Of a stretch of 48,322 nt of DNA, positions 26,133-34,450 are shown piece after piece (position 1 is the stretch's first letter; each line of letters opens with the position of its first letter). The stretch is from a virus. Location: IMG/VR virus record IMGVR_UViG_3300010412_000026, positions 1 to 48,322 of that record; one strand, given 5' to 3'. The notes beneath the pieces are model-generated. The model ran no database searches and was not told the DNA's origin. It saw only the letters and a list, made by a program, of their open reading frames with translations. A program made the translations under genes and the position numbers.

Positions 26133-27149
26133 TTATCCCTCGCTTCTGCGTAAAATCTCAGTGCAGCGGCAATACGGATGCGCCGGTGGCCTTGCAATAG
26201 GCGCTGGCGCGTACATGCTTTCGTAAGATTCGCCTAAATTTCTACGCTGCCCGTCGAGGTCGTTGCATATTCTGCAAGTTCGACCACCGGCGTTATATCC
26301 TGGCACTGCAACCCATACGCGAACTACAGGTGGCAATGAGCCCTGATTCTTAGCTTGTTGCCATAACTGATTGCGACCTTCCGCTTGCGCCGCCGTCGTC
26401 TCGGTGCGGGCTATGCGCTCTGCTCTTTTTTTTCGCAATTTTTCCGCATACTTATCAGCTTTCTCGCTTATTTTTTCTTGCGATAGCCCTGCTTGCTCGA
26501 GTATTTGCCGTCGGCGGTTTACGGCTGCGTATTCACGCGTAGTTAGACCAATATCTTGACGTAAACGGTCGACGATAGTCTCGGCGCGTTCGCCGCGCTC
26601 AAACGCGTCATATAGTAGCTGCCGGACCATGCTTTTTTGTTCGCGAGTAATGTACTGAGCAATCAGGTTGCCGGTGGCTTGCCTTATCCATTCTAAGCTG
26701 GCAGGATTCACAGGGTTGGTAGGCACGGCACTGATTATGTTTTCGGCTTTAGAAATGTCCTCCTTGGGGCTGAAAGTCAAATCGGTGCCGAGCTGACGGT
26801 TAACGTCTTTTGCTTCTTGGTCGCCAGCTTGAGTCAAAACATCAGCATAGGCTTGCACGACTTTATCGATGGCTTTTTGCCAATATTCATTGGGCGCGCC
26901 GGCATCATACCAAGGGATAACATCGACTATTTCTTCGGGGTTGCTTGTCTCTTTTAGAGCTGCCTTAACTTGTTTAATTACATCGTCATTAATAAGTTCG
27001 CGCTGAATGCTTTGGAATATTCGGCTAAACTTGCCGACGTTTTTGTCGGCTATATTGTAGGCTTGCTGCAATGCCCTTTCGTCGAGCTTGGCTTTTTTTA
27101 CTCGTACTTTCCAAGCTCGCTCGGCCTTATGGACGGAAACAAAAGGCAT
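26133..27149 (-). CDS. Mu gpF-like minor head / head morphogenesis protein
   Basis: A 338-residue protein following the portal gene by a TAATG overlap, as in Mu-like and many other phages. The first 200 residues are helical. The last part has RIARTETTAAQAEGRNQLWQQ, the usual 'A-R-T-E' helix of the family, then a metal-site-like block (GGRTCRICNDLDGQ ... HPYCRCTEI) with Cys pairs and a His. Family members stay inside or at the portal vertex and help head assembly or DNA injection. Confidence 0.82.
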   Translation of the reverse strand: MPFVSVHKAERAWKVRVKKAKLDERALQQAYNIADKNVGKFSRIFQSIQRELINDDVIKQVKAALKETSNPEEIVDVIPWYDAGAPNEYWQKAIDKVVQAYADVLTQAGDQEAKDVNRQLGTDLTFSPKEDISKAENIISAVPTNPVNPASLEWIRQATGNLIAQYITREQKSMVRQLLYDAFERGERAETIVDRLRQDIGLTTREYAAVNRRRQILEQAGLSQEKISEKADKYAEKLRKKRAERIARTETTAAQAEGRNQLWQQAKNQGSLPPVVRVWVAVPGYNAGGRTCRICNDLDGQRRNLGESYESMYAPAPIARPPAHPYCRCTEILRRSEG

Positions 27150-28558
27150 TAGATTGTACCTATTAGTGGCAGCTTCAACTGACGACTACGAACAGTCCGC
27201 TTTATTTGACGTGGGCTAGACTTCCTGATTTTGCAGCACTGCTTTTGAATGGCACTGTCATTGCTGAGTTCGAACTCGGTGTCTTCGTCGGGTTGGGGCA
27301 AAGACCCGATTTCGAGCAGCTTGCGTTGCAGTGGCTTGTCGCCTTCGGGCAGCATGCCCGAATTGGCCAATGCCGTGATATACTGAGCGACCTCTGCCAG
27401 CGCCGGGGTCTCAAGGTCTCCATGTACCAAATACGGCCAATAATCGTTTGGCACATTGTTAAGCTCCATGAGCCTCGGTATCGCGAATCTATTCCAGACG
27501 GCGGCAATATTGTCTAAAATACCACCGAGCGCGACGGCGAAAACATTGGTGAAATTGCTGGCGAGCGCGAAAGAACCCGTGTTAGTGCTGCCGAGTTCAA
27601 GAAATTGCGCAAGCACCGATTGAAAAATAGCCTTACGATAGTAGTTTTTGGTCTCGTTTATATCGGTTGGCTTCCGGCTCGCTCCTTGAACAGTACCTAG
27701 CTTGTATCCGGTAGGATTGCCTTTGCTGTCTACTTCCGGTGGTGTCAGCGCGAATTCCCGCTCGTCTCGCTTGAGCTGACTGAGCATGGTCTCAATCTCA
27801 GCACGCAGCCTAGCGTCATCGCCATTGCGCGCTTGCAATAGCTTTAACGGGACTTGCATGTGCAATAGGCCGAGAGCATCGCGTTCGATGCCGACCACCT
27901 CGAACTCCTCGATTCGCTGCAGCTTATAGGCGTCGACCACTGCATTTCGCCACAAACTCCGACCTTCGGGGTTGTTTTTGACGTTCTCAGTGCGGAACAG
28001 CAGAGCCTTTTCAATAGGTATATACGCATCGATGCCCGCGTACATGTCGCTTTGATGCATCCCACGGATGCCACCGTCAGAATCGAATTCCCAGCGCTCT
28101 AACGTATCTTGACCGCGAAGCTTGATTTTGCGCCAACCCCATAGGCCATCATTATATTTAGACCGGAGTCGCGCATCGTTATTTCTGCCGCGACGAAGTT
28201 TGTAAACGATTTCAAAGTAAGCCCACCCGTAATCGAGAAAGGTCAATGCCTCCGACATCCATTCCTCGAAGGTATGGCTCATGTCTTCGAGGCAGCCCTC
28301 CAAGAATTCGGCTTGCTCTTTAGCGCGCGGGTCATCAGACGCTGGCTCGACTCGAAACTCAACGCCACCAAAATAAGCGCGGATAAGAAAGCGAACTGCA
28401 CCGATAACTGAACTATTATCGGTGAGCTGCTGAATAGTCTTGTAGCCACCTGGCTTGCGCAGTCTCGGATGCCATTCCTCATCGACGATGCCACCCGACT
28501 GCTTAAGCCCGGACGTACCAAGTATTTGTAGCTGTTCAACTGGCTCTTTGTCAGACAC
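27149..28558 (-). CDS. Portal protein (DUF935, Mu gp29-like)
   Basis: A 469-residue protein with a GTG start at 28558 preceded by GGAGG. It has the DUF935 portal pattern: TIQQLTDNSSVIGAVRFLIRAYFGGVEFRVEPAS near the N-terminus, FEEWMSEALTFLDYGWAYFEIVYKLRRG, WEFDSDGGIRGMHQ, EGRSLWRNAVVDAYKLQRIEEFEVVGIERDALGL, and the C-terminal NTGSFALASNFTNVFAVALGGI. It forms the dodecameric DNA channel at one vertex. It lies between terminase and the gpF-like gene, as expected. Confidence 0.9.
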   Translation of the reverse strand: MSDKEPVEQLQILGTSGLKQSGGIVDEEWHPRLRKPGGYKTIQQLTDNSSVIGAVRFLIRAYFGGVEFRVEPASDDPRAKEQAEFLEGCLEDMSHTFEEWMSEALTFLDYGWAYFEIVYKLRRGRNNDARLRSKYNDGLWGWRKIKLRGQDTLERWEFDSDGGIRGMHQSDMYAGIDAYIPIEKALLFRTENVKNNPEGRSLWRNAVVDAYKLQRIEEFEVVGIERDALGLLHMQVPLKLLQARNGDDARLRAEIETMLSQLKRDEREFALTPPEVDSKGNPTGYKLGTVQGASRKPTDINETKNYYRKAIFQSVLAQFLELGSTNTGSFALASNFTNVFAVALGGILDNIAAVWNRFAIPRLMELNNVPNDYWPYLVHGDLETPALAEVAQYITALANSGMLPEGDKPLQRKLLEIGSLPQPDEDTEFELSNDSAIQKQCCKIRKSSPRQIKRTVRSRQLKLPLIGTI

Positions 28559-28575
28559 TTAAATCCTCCGGGCTA

Positions 28576-29949
28576 TTAGAACGCTGCCGGATTAGGCTGA
28601 ATACCAGCGCTTGAAACGTTCCATCCGAACAGCTCTTCTTGCGGCTTTAATTCAGCCCAAGCGTAAATTACGGCATCGCCTGCGTCGGTACTGCGCCCGA
28701 TTCGCTTGCGTATTTCGTCCTTGGATTCGACCTTTATCACCTTATCGCCCGAGACTGTATACCTCGGAGCGGTCAAGTCCTCAATTAGTCGGTCATCCCA
28801 CGTCTCGAAGCAAACTTCACCCTTTCGGAGCGCCTCGCGGAATTCCCACCAAAGCTGCGAGCGTAAGTTAGCGAAACGGAACATACTTTCTGTTCCATCT
28901 ACTTCGCGCTCAATGGCCTTTCCACCGCTTTGTACCTCGAGCACTTCATAGCCATGCTTTCGGCAGTTATCTACTACGCCTGCACCGAGACCAACCACGT
29001 CGACGTTTACCATGTTGGCATCGATACTTTCGTCGCGCATCAATGCCATTACAAGGTCTGCGGTCCGGTCGATGCTAAGCTGCTGATGATATTCGATTTT
29101 AATCAGAGCGTTGCCCTGCCGCAGAGCGAAAACGGTATTGTCATCACCATAGCGCGCCACGTCGACACCCAGCCCTTTTTTGCCGTCTTTGAACTCGACG
29201 TTGCGCGCTGCCTCGGTCCATTCGAATTTAATTAACTGAGTCGGGTCGTCGGCCTGGTCCCAATCGCCGAGCACGAACCGTCGATACGCCTTGGGGTCCG
29301 TGTGCCGCATATGGTCCAGGCTTTCGAGGTATGCGGCAGGTATATGCGGATTGTCATCGACACGCGCGGGTAGATAGAAAAACGGTGGTTTCAGCCGACC
29401 CGTTTTCCAATTATCGTAAAACAGCCTTTTTACCCAATTTCTTGCGGGATTGCAGGTCATCACGATTAGCACCGGTGGCTGCGGTCTATCAGGGATAACC
29501 CAAGTACCAGCGCGCTCGATGGCCTTGTTAAAGCTCTGCTCGCTAAGCTCGTTTGCCTCTTCGAGCACGAAACCGTTGACCTCCAAGCCTTTCCATCGGT
29601 CAAGGTCGGGGTCGTGCTTAATTGCTTCCGCAAACAGAAATACCTCAGAGCCATTAGTGCATCGATAGGTCCAAGTCGTCTGCTTTAGCGAGCGCATGAA
29701 ATTAGACGGTCGGATGCGCTCAATTGTCGGTATCGTATTTCGGCGCAGCGTCGGCAGGTCTTTGCGGACTATCGCCCACCGTGAACCGGGGAATATTTTG
29801 CATAGCAATATGACGAGCGCTATCGCGACGACTGACTTGCCGCCTCGTATGGCGCCACCGTAAAGCAGATAGCTATATTTGCCGCTTAAAACGGCCTCCG
29901 CGAAATCGTTCTGCTTAGGGAATAACTCGAGGTCAAACGAACCATCCAT
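28576..29949 (-). CDS. terL: Terminase large subunit
   Basis: A 457-residue protein, the ATPase/nuclease motor that packages DNA. Walker A is GGAIRGGKS at residues 31-39. A Walker B-like GFVLEEANEL lies near residue 135 with the following acidic pair. The nuclease part begins around KGLGVDVARYGDDNTVF, where D in the V-D-V-A-R motif is a predicted metal ligand, and TDAGDAVIYAWAE near the C-terminus supplies another. The ATG at 29949 overlaps the upstream stop as TGATG. Confidence 0.93.
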   Translation of the reverse strand: MDGSFDLELFPKQNDFAEAVLSGKYSYLLYGGAIRGGKSVVAIALVILLCKIFPGSRWAIVRKDLPTLRRNTIPTIERIRPSNFMRSLKQTTWTYRCTNGSEVFLFAEAIKHDPDLDRWKGLEVNGFVLEEANELSEQSFNKAIERAGTWVIPDRPQPPVLIVMTCNPARNWVKRLFYDNWKTGRLKPPFFYLPARVDDNPHIPAAYLESLDHMRHTDPKAYRRFVLGDWDQADDPTQLIKFEWTEAARNVEFKDGKKGLGVDVARYGDDNTVFALRQGNALIKIEYHQQLSIDRTADLVMALMRDESIDANMVNVDVVGLGAGVVDNCRKHGYEVLEVQSGGKAIEREVDGTESMFRFANLRSQLWWEFREALRKGEVCFETWDDRLIEDLTAPRYTVSGDKVIKVESKDEIRKRIGRSTDAGDAVIYAWAELKPQEELFGWNVSSAGIQPNPAAF

Positions 29950-30500
29950 CAAAATTCTATCTTTTTACCGCCAATAGTTATCGTTTGTACAACCTTGGGC
30001 TCGCCAATCGTGTGGTCATGCTGCTGAATCTCTTCAGGCTCGCCTCTAGCCCTTGCCTCTAGCTTTGTAGCGACCTCTACTAGCTTGATCGCAATAGCGT
30101 CTTGCATAAGGTCGGGGTCCATTACGGCTAAACGCTTGACCGCTTTATCTAGCATCAACAGAGCTAGCTGCGCGTGGCGCTCGCGCATCTTGCCGACTTG
30201 CTTTGCTGCTTCCTTTTGTTGCTGACGGTCAACATGCGCATCCCAGGCCTCGATGCGTTTTCGCCAATTGTATTTCGACGACAAAACGTAAAGCGATTTT
30301 ATGTTCCGTCTAACCGCTTTAGCGGCTGCAGCCATAGTCCTATCGCCACCGAGGTCACGGTAGGCCTGAAACGCCAAAAATGCCTTGCCGGTCTCGCCGG
30401 GCAATCTTTCCCAAGGCATTCGGTATTGAGCCGCAATCGATTCGATTGCCTCGAATTCTTCTTTGCTTATCGCTCGCTTTCTACGTGATTTTTGCGGCAT
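29949..30500 (-). CDS. terS: Terminase small subunit-like DNA-binding protein
   Basis: A 183-residue protein directly upstream of terL. After a basic N-terminus it has ETGKAFLAFQAYRDLGGDRTMAAAAKAVRRNIKSLYVLSSKYNWRKRIEAWDAHV, a helix-turn-helix pattern seen in many small terminases, with a W-x-x-R-x-x-A-W-D tail. A long helix follows, then a short beta tail. It should recognise the phage DNA end or start site and recruit TerL. Its start overlaps the radical SAM gene by 20 bp. Confidence 0.8.
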   Translation of the reverse strand: MPQKSRRKRAISKEEFEAIESIAAQYRMPWERLPGETGKAFLAFQAYRDLGGDRTMAAAAKAVRRNIKSLYVLSSKYNWRKRIEAWDAHVDRQQQKEAAKQVGKMRERHAQLALLMLDKAVKRLAVMDPDLMQDAIAIKLVEVATKLEARARGEPEEIQQHDHTIGEPKVVQTITIGGKKIEF

Positions 30501-31929
30501 TTTCGTGCCTCTCTATATACCAACAAGTCGTATGCTTGGGTTCGCGCCTAAGCAACCCACGGTAGCGATAAACCAAATTCCCTTCATCATCTTGACCATG
30601 GACGCGCCAAGCGCCCTGGAAATACTTTAGGGGACTGCGTTCATGATGCGGATTATTCCAATGTTCAAGCAGCTTATCGCGCCAAGTTTTATGCTTGCGG
30701 TCATATTTTTTTTTCGGTCCTGCCCCCATGTATCCTAGTTCGCCTGCGAGAATATCGCCTGCCCAAGGCGGTATGACTAAATCATGCGTAATCGGCAACA
30801 CAAAATTATGTACGGCTTCATACATCGCGTTGGTGGCATTTTCCCTCTGCCAGTTACCAAATACTGGATCATCCGGCTTGATACCGCAGCAACAACCGGT
30901 GGTCGTCAACTGCTTCCATACGGGGTCACTGACGCCTATCGATAGTCCGCAGCTCTTTGCTACGTCATAGATTGCGTGCATTATTTGTTCGGTCCACAGA
31001 TAGCTAGGACGCAAGCAGGCCTGCTTTTTACCTAGTCTTTGATAGATATTTTTGAGCTTCATTCCTGCCGCTTCCTCTAATCGCTCCCATCGCTCTTTTT
31101 GCTCGGGCGAATATCGCGTCGGCACGAAGCCAGCTTCGTAGCTAATAGCGCACGCTCCGGCTTCAGCCGCGCGCTCGATAAGCTCAATATAAGCCTTCGG
31201 ATGCTTGCGCGTGGAATCGGTAATGCCTGGCCAAATCGGACGCATCCTGAGGCTTGTTTTGCACCCGAGCTTAGATAGCTTGCGCATGGCTTCGAGCCGT
31301 TTGCTAGGACTCGGTGCCCGCGCATCTGTTACGCGCGCCTTAGAGTCATCAATAGTATTGATAGACCACGCAACCCAAAAAAGCTCGGGACTTTTAGCGA
31401 TTTCTGCGAGGTAATCGTCATCCGCAATGACCGTGCCTTTTGTTGATATACGTACCGGTTGACGATACTTGCGGGCGAGCTTGATAAACTCGAGTGCCCA
31501 ACCTTGTTGCCGCTCAATTTCGTCGAACGGGTCGTTGATACCGCCGAGCTGAATCGGACACGGATAACCCCTAGCATTCGGTCGGTCGTATTTGAGCGCT
31601 TTGCGCAGTACTCGGAGCTTTTGACTATCCGTCTCGCCTGAAAAGAGAGCATCTATGGCAGATAGGCTTGTCTGACCGATATCAGCGCTCCTCGATTTCG
31701 AACGGCCAATTAGCTGCTCGGAGAAGCAATAAAGACACCCATAAGAGCAAATCGAATGCGAATCAACCGTGACGGGCAGTGCGCAGTCGAAGCCATCGGC
31801 GGTCAGTCGGATGCCATTATATGGTCTAAGCCTTATTCGGTGCGATTCGCAGCGCATCTTAGTGCAGGATTTGCACGTCGAACATAACTGAGCGGTAGAG
31901 ATTCTCTCATAGCGTCGTTGCCAAAGCAT
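30481..31929 (-). CDS. Radical SAM protein, spore photoproduct lyase (SplB)-like
   Basis: A 482-residue protein. The radical SAM motif C-x3-C-x2-C is present as CSYGCLYC (C61, C65, C68), binding the [4Fe-4S] cluster that cleaves S-adenosylmethionine. Four further Cys (16, 19, 22, 27) make a second cluster or zinc site possible. The middle (IQLGGINDPFDEIERQQ, RISTKGTVI, LFWVAWSINTID) has the COG1533 photolyase-like pattern. A C-terminal 120-residue extension is Lys/His/Trp-rich. It lies between a ParB-like gene and the terminase. Pyrimidine-dimer repair or base modification are both possible; no experiment distinguishes them here. Confidence 0.75.
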   Translation of the reverse strand: MLWQRRYERISTAQLCSTCKSCTKMRCESHRIRLRPYNGIRLTADGFDCALPVTVDSHSICSYGCLYCFSEQLIGRSKSRSADIGQTSLSAIDALFSGETDSQKLRVLRKALKYDRPNARGYPCPIQLGGINDPFDEIERQQGWALEFIKLARKYRQPVRISTKGTVIADDDYLAEIAKSPELFWVAWSINTIDDSKARVTDARAPSPSKRLEAMRKLSKLGCKTSLRMRPIWPGITDSTRKHPKAYIELIERAAEAGACAISYEAGFVPTRYSPEQKERWERLEEAAGMKLKNIYQRLGKKQACLRPSYLWTEQIMHAIYDVAKSCGLSIGVSDPVWKQLTTTGCCCGIKPDDPVFGNWQRENATNAMYEAVHNFVLPITHDLVIPPWAGDILAGELGYMGAGPKKKYDRKHKTWRDKLLEHWNNPHHERSPLKYFQGAWRVHGQDDEGNLVYRYRGLLRREPKHTTCWYIERHENAAKIT

Positions 31930-31954
31930 ACAATAATAATGATAGAGTCAACAC

Positions 31955-32722
31955 CTATTGTCCATTTAAATATCGATAATATAACGATACCATTTTTTCG
32001 AATTCGTCACTGTTTATTTTGTTAGGTGTTGCCAGAGCTTTGTTTAATTTTTGCGTTATTTCAACAAAACGCTTTTTTTGGCCGTAAAATTCGACGAAAA
32101 AATATAAAGCATCTTTCGTTAATTCAGTTGTTTGTTCAGAACGCTGCGATTCTGAATTTTGCCCATTGTCGCTATGACTTTGCCTCGTCGCGCCATCAGA
32201 AACGGACTGATCATTTTGACTTTGTTCTATTTGATTCGTCGCCGTATCTTCGTCGAAAATTATATCGTGACCTGATTCCTCCATAAAATCATCAGGTGGC
32301 TGCATAGCTTCTAGTGTCTGCTGCAGCTTGGCCACCAGCCTGTCGCTTTCGTCTTTGCTAAAGCCAAGACTATCTGACTTCTCGCCTTCGTCCATCGCCT
32401 CCTTGATTTGCTTCGCCAGCTCTATTTCATCCCACTGAGCCAGCTCACCGGAACGATTCATGCGGATGCTTAACCGCTTAGCCTGCTTGTCATTAAGCTC
32501 TATGACGTTACAATAGACCTCGGTCCATCCCAGCTCCCGCATAACTTCGAGCCGGCCATTACCCGATATCACATAGTTGTGCCCGACTCTGACGAGTAGC
32601 GTCTCTACCTGACCGTGCTCTTTGAGGCTGCAGCGGATTGCCTCGAGATTGCGTTTCGTATGAATGCGTGTCTGATTAGGGTCAAACCTTAAATCAGATA
32701 CCTTGATTTTTTTTATATTCAT
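31955..32722 (-). CDS. ParB-like N-terminal domain protein
   Basis: A 255-residue protein. Residues 1-90 form a ParB/Srx-type domain: KIKVSDLRFDPNQTR, GQVETLLVRVGHNYVISGNGRLEVMRELGW with the G-N-G-R nucleotide motif at 54-57, then DEIELAKQIKEAMDEGE. The middle is acidic and Ser/Gln-rich, and the C-terminal 60 residues are helical and basic. There is no ParA, so chromosome partition is unlikely. Phage ParB-like proteins of this kind often lie near DNA-modifying enzymes or terminase, and here a radical SAM gene follows. CTPase or nuclease activity is not established. Confidence 0.75.
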   Translation of the reverse strand: MNIKKIKVSDLRFDPNQTRIHTKRNLEAIRCSLKEHGQVETLLVRVGHNYVISGNGRLEVMRELGWTEVYCNVIELNDKQAKRLSIRMNRSGELAQWDEIELAKQIKEAMDEGEKSDSLGFSKDESDRLVAKLQQTLEAMQPPDDFMEESGHDIIFDEDTATNQIEQSQNDQSVSDGATRQSHSDNGQNSESQRSEQTTELTKDALYFFVEFYGQKKRFVEITQKLNKALATPNKINSDEFEKMVSLYYRYLNGQ

Positions 32723-32724
32723 AA

Positions 32725-33030
32725 CTAGTTAGTCACGTCGTTAGCGGCATCCATTAAAGGTAGCTTATATTCGATACTGATATCTAGTTTATACTTATCA
32801 TGTAAAATACTACCGACTTCGACAAGGTGCTCGAGCAGCTCATTAAGAATTTTTTTCGGCTCCGGCACTGGCGCATCGTCTGATTTCAATATCGAGACTC
32901 GGAGCAAGTCATAAGCGACTTGCAGCAAGTCGAGTACGCATAGACGGTCGCCACCGATTGCCTCCATAACGCAACGGGGATTCGTAGCCCCAGCTTCCAT
33001 CAGGTATTCAACTTTAATTCCATAAGCCAT
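32725..33030 (-). CDS. Small protein, paralogue of the next upstream gene
   Basis: A 101-residue protein whose ATG at 33030 overlaps the upstream stop as TGATG. It begins MAYGIKVEYLMEAGATN, closely matching MAYGFILKYLKDKEATN of its upstream neighbour, and both then show a V-L-D-[LV] strand followed by a helix. The pair looks like a tandem duplication. No known domain was recognised. Position in the early block suggests a small regulatory or inhibitory role, but this is a guess. Confidence 0.55.
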   Translation of the reverse strand: MAYGIKVEYLMEAGATNPRCVMEAIGGDRLCVLDLLQVAYDLLRVSILKSDDAPVPEPKKILNELLEHLVEVGSILHDKYKLDISIEYKLPLMDAANDVTN

Positions 33031-33329
33031 CAATCATCCGTTTCTTCGAAGTCTCGATACTCGATCATTTGAGGACACTGGTGTTCATCGACTAAATAGG
33101 TGCCTAGCCGCTCTATCTCACTAATTACGGCTTTAATTTTTTGTTCTGCCTTATCTTCTCCTGCTATAGACGCCGAGCCAGCCGCAACCAACAACAGATT
33201 TCGACTTCCCAATACTACATCGAGCACGCTGACTTCACCCTCACCTAGCGGACTGACGTTGCAAATACCTTTATTCGTATTTGTCGCTTCTTTATCTTTG
33301 AGGTATTTTAAAATGAAACCATAAGCCAT
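33030..33329 (-). CDS. Small protein, tandem paralogue
   Basis: A 99-residue protein starting MAYGFILKYLKDKEATN, with a short acidic C-terminus. It shares its first 17-residue layout with the following gene and ends in a TGATG overlap with it. Conserved features across both are an N-terminal strand, an A-T-N turn, a V-L-D-[LV] strand and a helix of about 20 residues. No known family was recognised. Confidence 0.5.
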   Translation of the reverse strand: MAYGFILKYLKDKEATNTNKGICNVSPLGEGEVSVLDVVLGSRNLLLVAAGSASIAGEDKAEQKIKAVISEIERLGTYLVDEHQCPQMIEYRDFEETDD

Positions 33330-33338
33330 TGATAGTGC

Positions 33339-33611
33339 CTACTTTTTAATCGATGCGTTCGCCGACATCTTGAGCCAATATTTCTGCGCGTTAGCGTGCG
33401 GGTGCGTATGCGAATGCACTTGCCACCAATTACTTATTGCTTCAACAAGAGTAGAACCTTTGCTCCAACACTTATCACCAGACGGATCGCCATCAATATT
33501 ATATGGGTCGACGCCTATATGATATGTTACTGCGTTGCCTTTTCGGTGCTTAAAAACACAAAAAAAACCCGGCAAATCGATAAGTTCCATTAGCTTTTCT
33601 TGACTACTCAT
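33339..33611 (-). CDS. Small uncharacterised phage protein
   Basis: A 90-residue protein that begins with a LMELIDLPGFFCVFKHRKGNAVTYHIGVDPYN beta segment and contains a His-rich stretch (HSHTHPHANAQKYW). It could be a small structural or metal-binding protein; no family was recognised. The start at 33611 lies just downstream of a 151-base spacer that may hold a promoter. It overlaps neither neighbour. Confidence 0.45.
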   Translation of the reverse strand: MSSQEKLMELIDLPGFFCVFKHRKGNAVTYHIGVDPYNIDGDPSGDKCWSKGSTLVEAISNWWQVHSHTHPHANAQKYWLKMSANASIKK

Positions 33612-33762
33612 GTTGCCCCCTACGCCCCGTGCAAGCGTTGCTAAAGTTTTGTCGACTTACCATATAATAACGTCGGTAAGCAAAAACTTGTTGCCTTGAG
33701 CCGCGCTTGAGTATATGGTCGCGTTTCTTTCTTAGAGTATCCTCACCTCGAAAGAATCCCTA
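33612..33762. other. 151-bp spacer with a 6-bp inverted repeat
   Basis: The spacer lies between the RusA-like gene and the small gene starting at 33611. It contains CTTACC and GGTAAG about 13 bases apart near 33657-33681 (minus strand GCTTACC ... GGTAAGTC), flanking an AT-rich TTATTATAT. This could be a weak promoter with an operator, but no clear -35 box at normal spacing is seen. No gene is evident inside. Confidence 0.35.
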
Positions 33763-34296
33763 TTATCTGACGGTACCCGAGGCTGCGCAAATCCTGGCAG
33801 CCTCAACCGTTTTCGCGATGCTGCCGAGATAAGGCGCTAGATAAATTTCGACTCTCGGATTTTCACGGTCGGATTCGCGGAACACCACTAGCGGGCTGCA
33901 CCAATAATCGTTGGCGACGATGCCCGAATGCTTGAGCGCATCGAGCGGAGCCGCTGCTAGATTATCGCTATCGAGCGCCTGGCCTGGTCCCAAGTAGCAA
34001 AAAAGGATGGTCGCCAACCTTCGGCCTTTGCCACCTTGTCGGAATAGCTGATGCTCGAGAGCCTGCGTAATGAGCTGTACCTTGGCGTTGTCGTGCCAGC
34101 TCCGAACGGGCTTATCCGATATTAGAAAAGGTCGGCCGCGTACGCGGATTATCTGCTTTGAATTTTTCTGGGAGACCGGATTGCCTTTAATTATGAGCCT
34201 AAAAGGAAAGCACTCGTTGCCGCCGCACGAACAGGGGTTCCAAGCATCGGCCAGTAAGCCATTGCAATCGATGCACTTCCAACGAAATTGGGTCAT
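33763..34296 (-). CDS. RusA-like Holliday junction resolvase with N-terminal zinc ribbon
   Basis: A 177-residue protein. Residues about 7-28 carry two C-x2-C-type pairs (CIDCNG, CSCGGNEC), a likely zinc ribbon. The RusA-type core starts at FRLIIKGNPVSQKNS and includes GPGQALDSDNLAAAPLDALKHSGIVANDYWCSPL, where D-x-D-N and the following D-A-L and N-D match the acidic metal site of RusA endonucleases, which cut four-way junctions. Length without the ribbon is normal for the family. The start is preceded by a promoter-like region. Confidence 0.72.
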   Translation of the reverse strand: MTQFRWKCIDCNGLLADAWNPCSCGGNECFPFRLIIKGNPVSQKNSKQIIRVRGRPFLISDKPVRSWHDNAKVQLITQALEHQLFRQGGKGRRLATILFCYLGPGQALDSDNLAAAPLDALKHSGIVANDYWCSPLVVFRESDRENPRVEIYLAPYLGSIAKTVEAARICAASGTVR

Positions 34297-34345
34297 AGAC
34301 CGAAAATAAACCTATCTAATAGGCTTGTCACGATTTGAGCACATC

Positions 34346-34429
34346 ATTATAAGCAGATTCCCTCACGTCCGGACGCGGAGCCGACAACCAAGGGTATTTT
34401 TTTTAACTGAAGTCAAGCAACCGGACGTG
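34346..34429 (-). promoter_or_regulatory. Promoter-like region before the RusA-like gene
   Basis: On the minus strand a perfect TATAAT lies at 34351-34346, about 50 bases before the RusA start. The -35 area has the palindrome GTCCGGAC (34368-34375) rather than TTGACA. A 9-bp inverted repeat, CACGTCCGG (34364-34372) with CCGGACGTG (34421-34429), surrounds it, so an activator or repressor site is possible. No gene is evident in 34297-34450. Confidence 0.4.
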
Positions 34430-34450
34430 GGAATTACTCGGTCTATTTCG

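Noticed and set aside
31955-32722. Plasmid-type ParAB partition system
   Set aside because: There is no ParA gene and no array of centromere-like sites next to the ParB-like protein.
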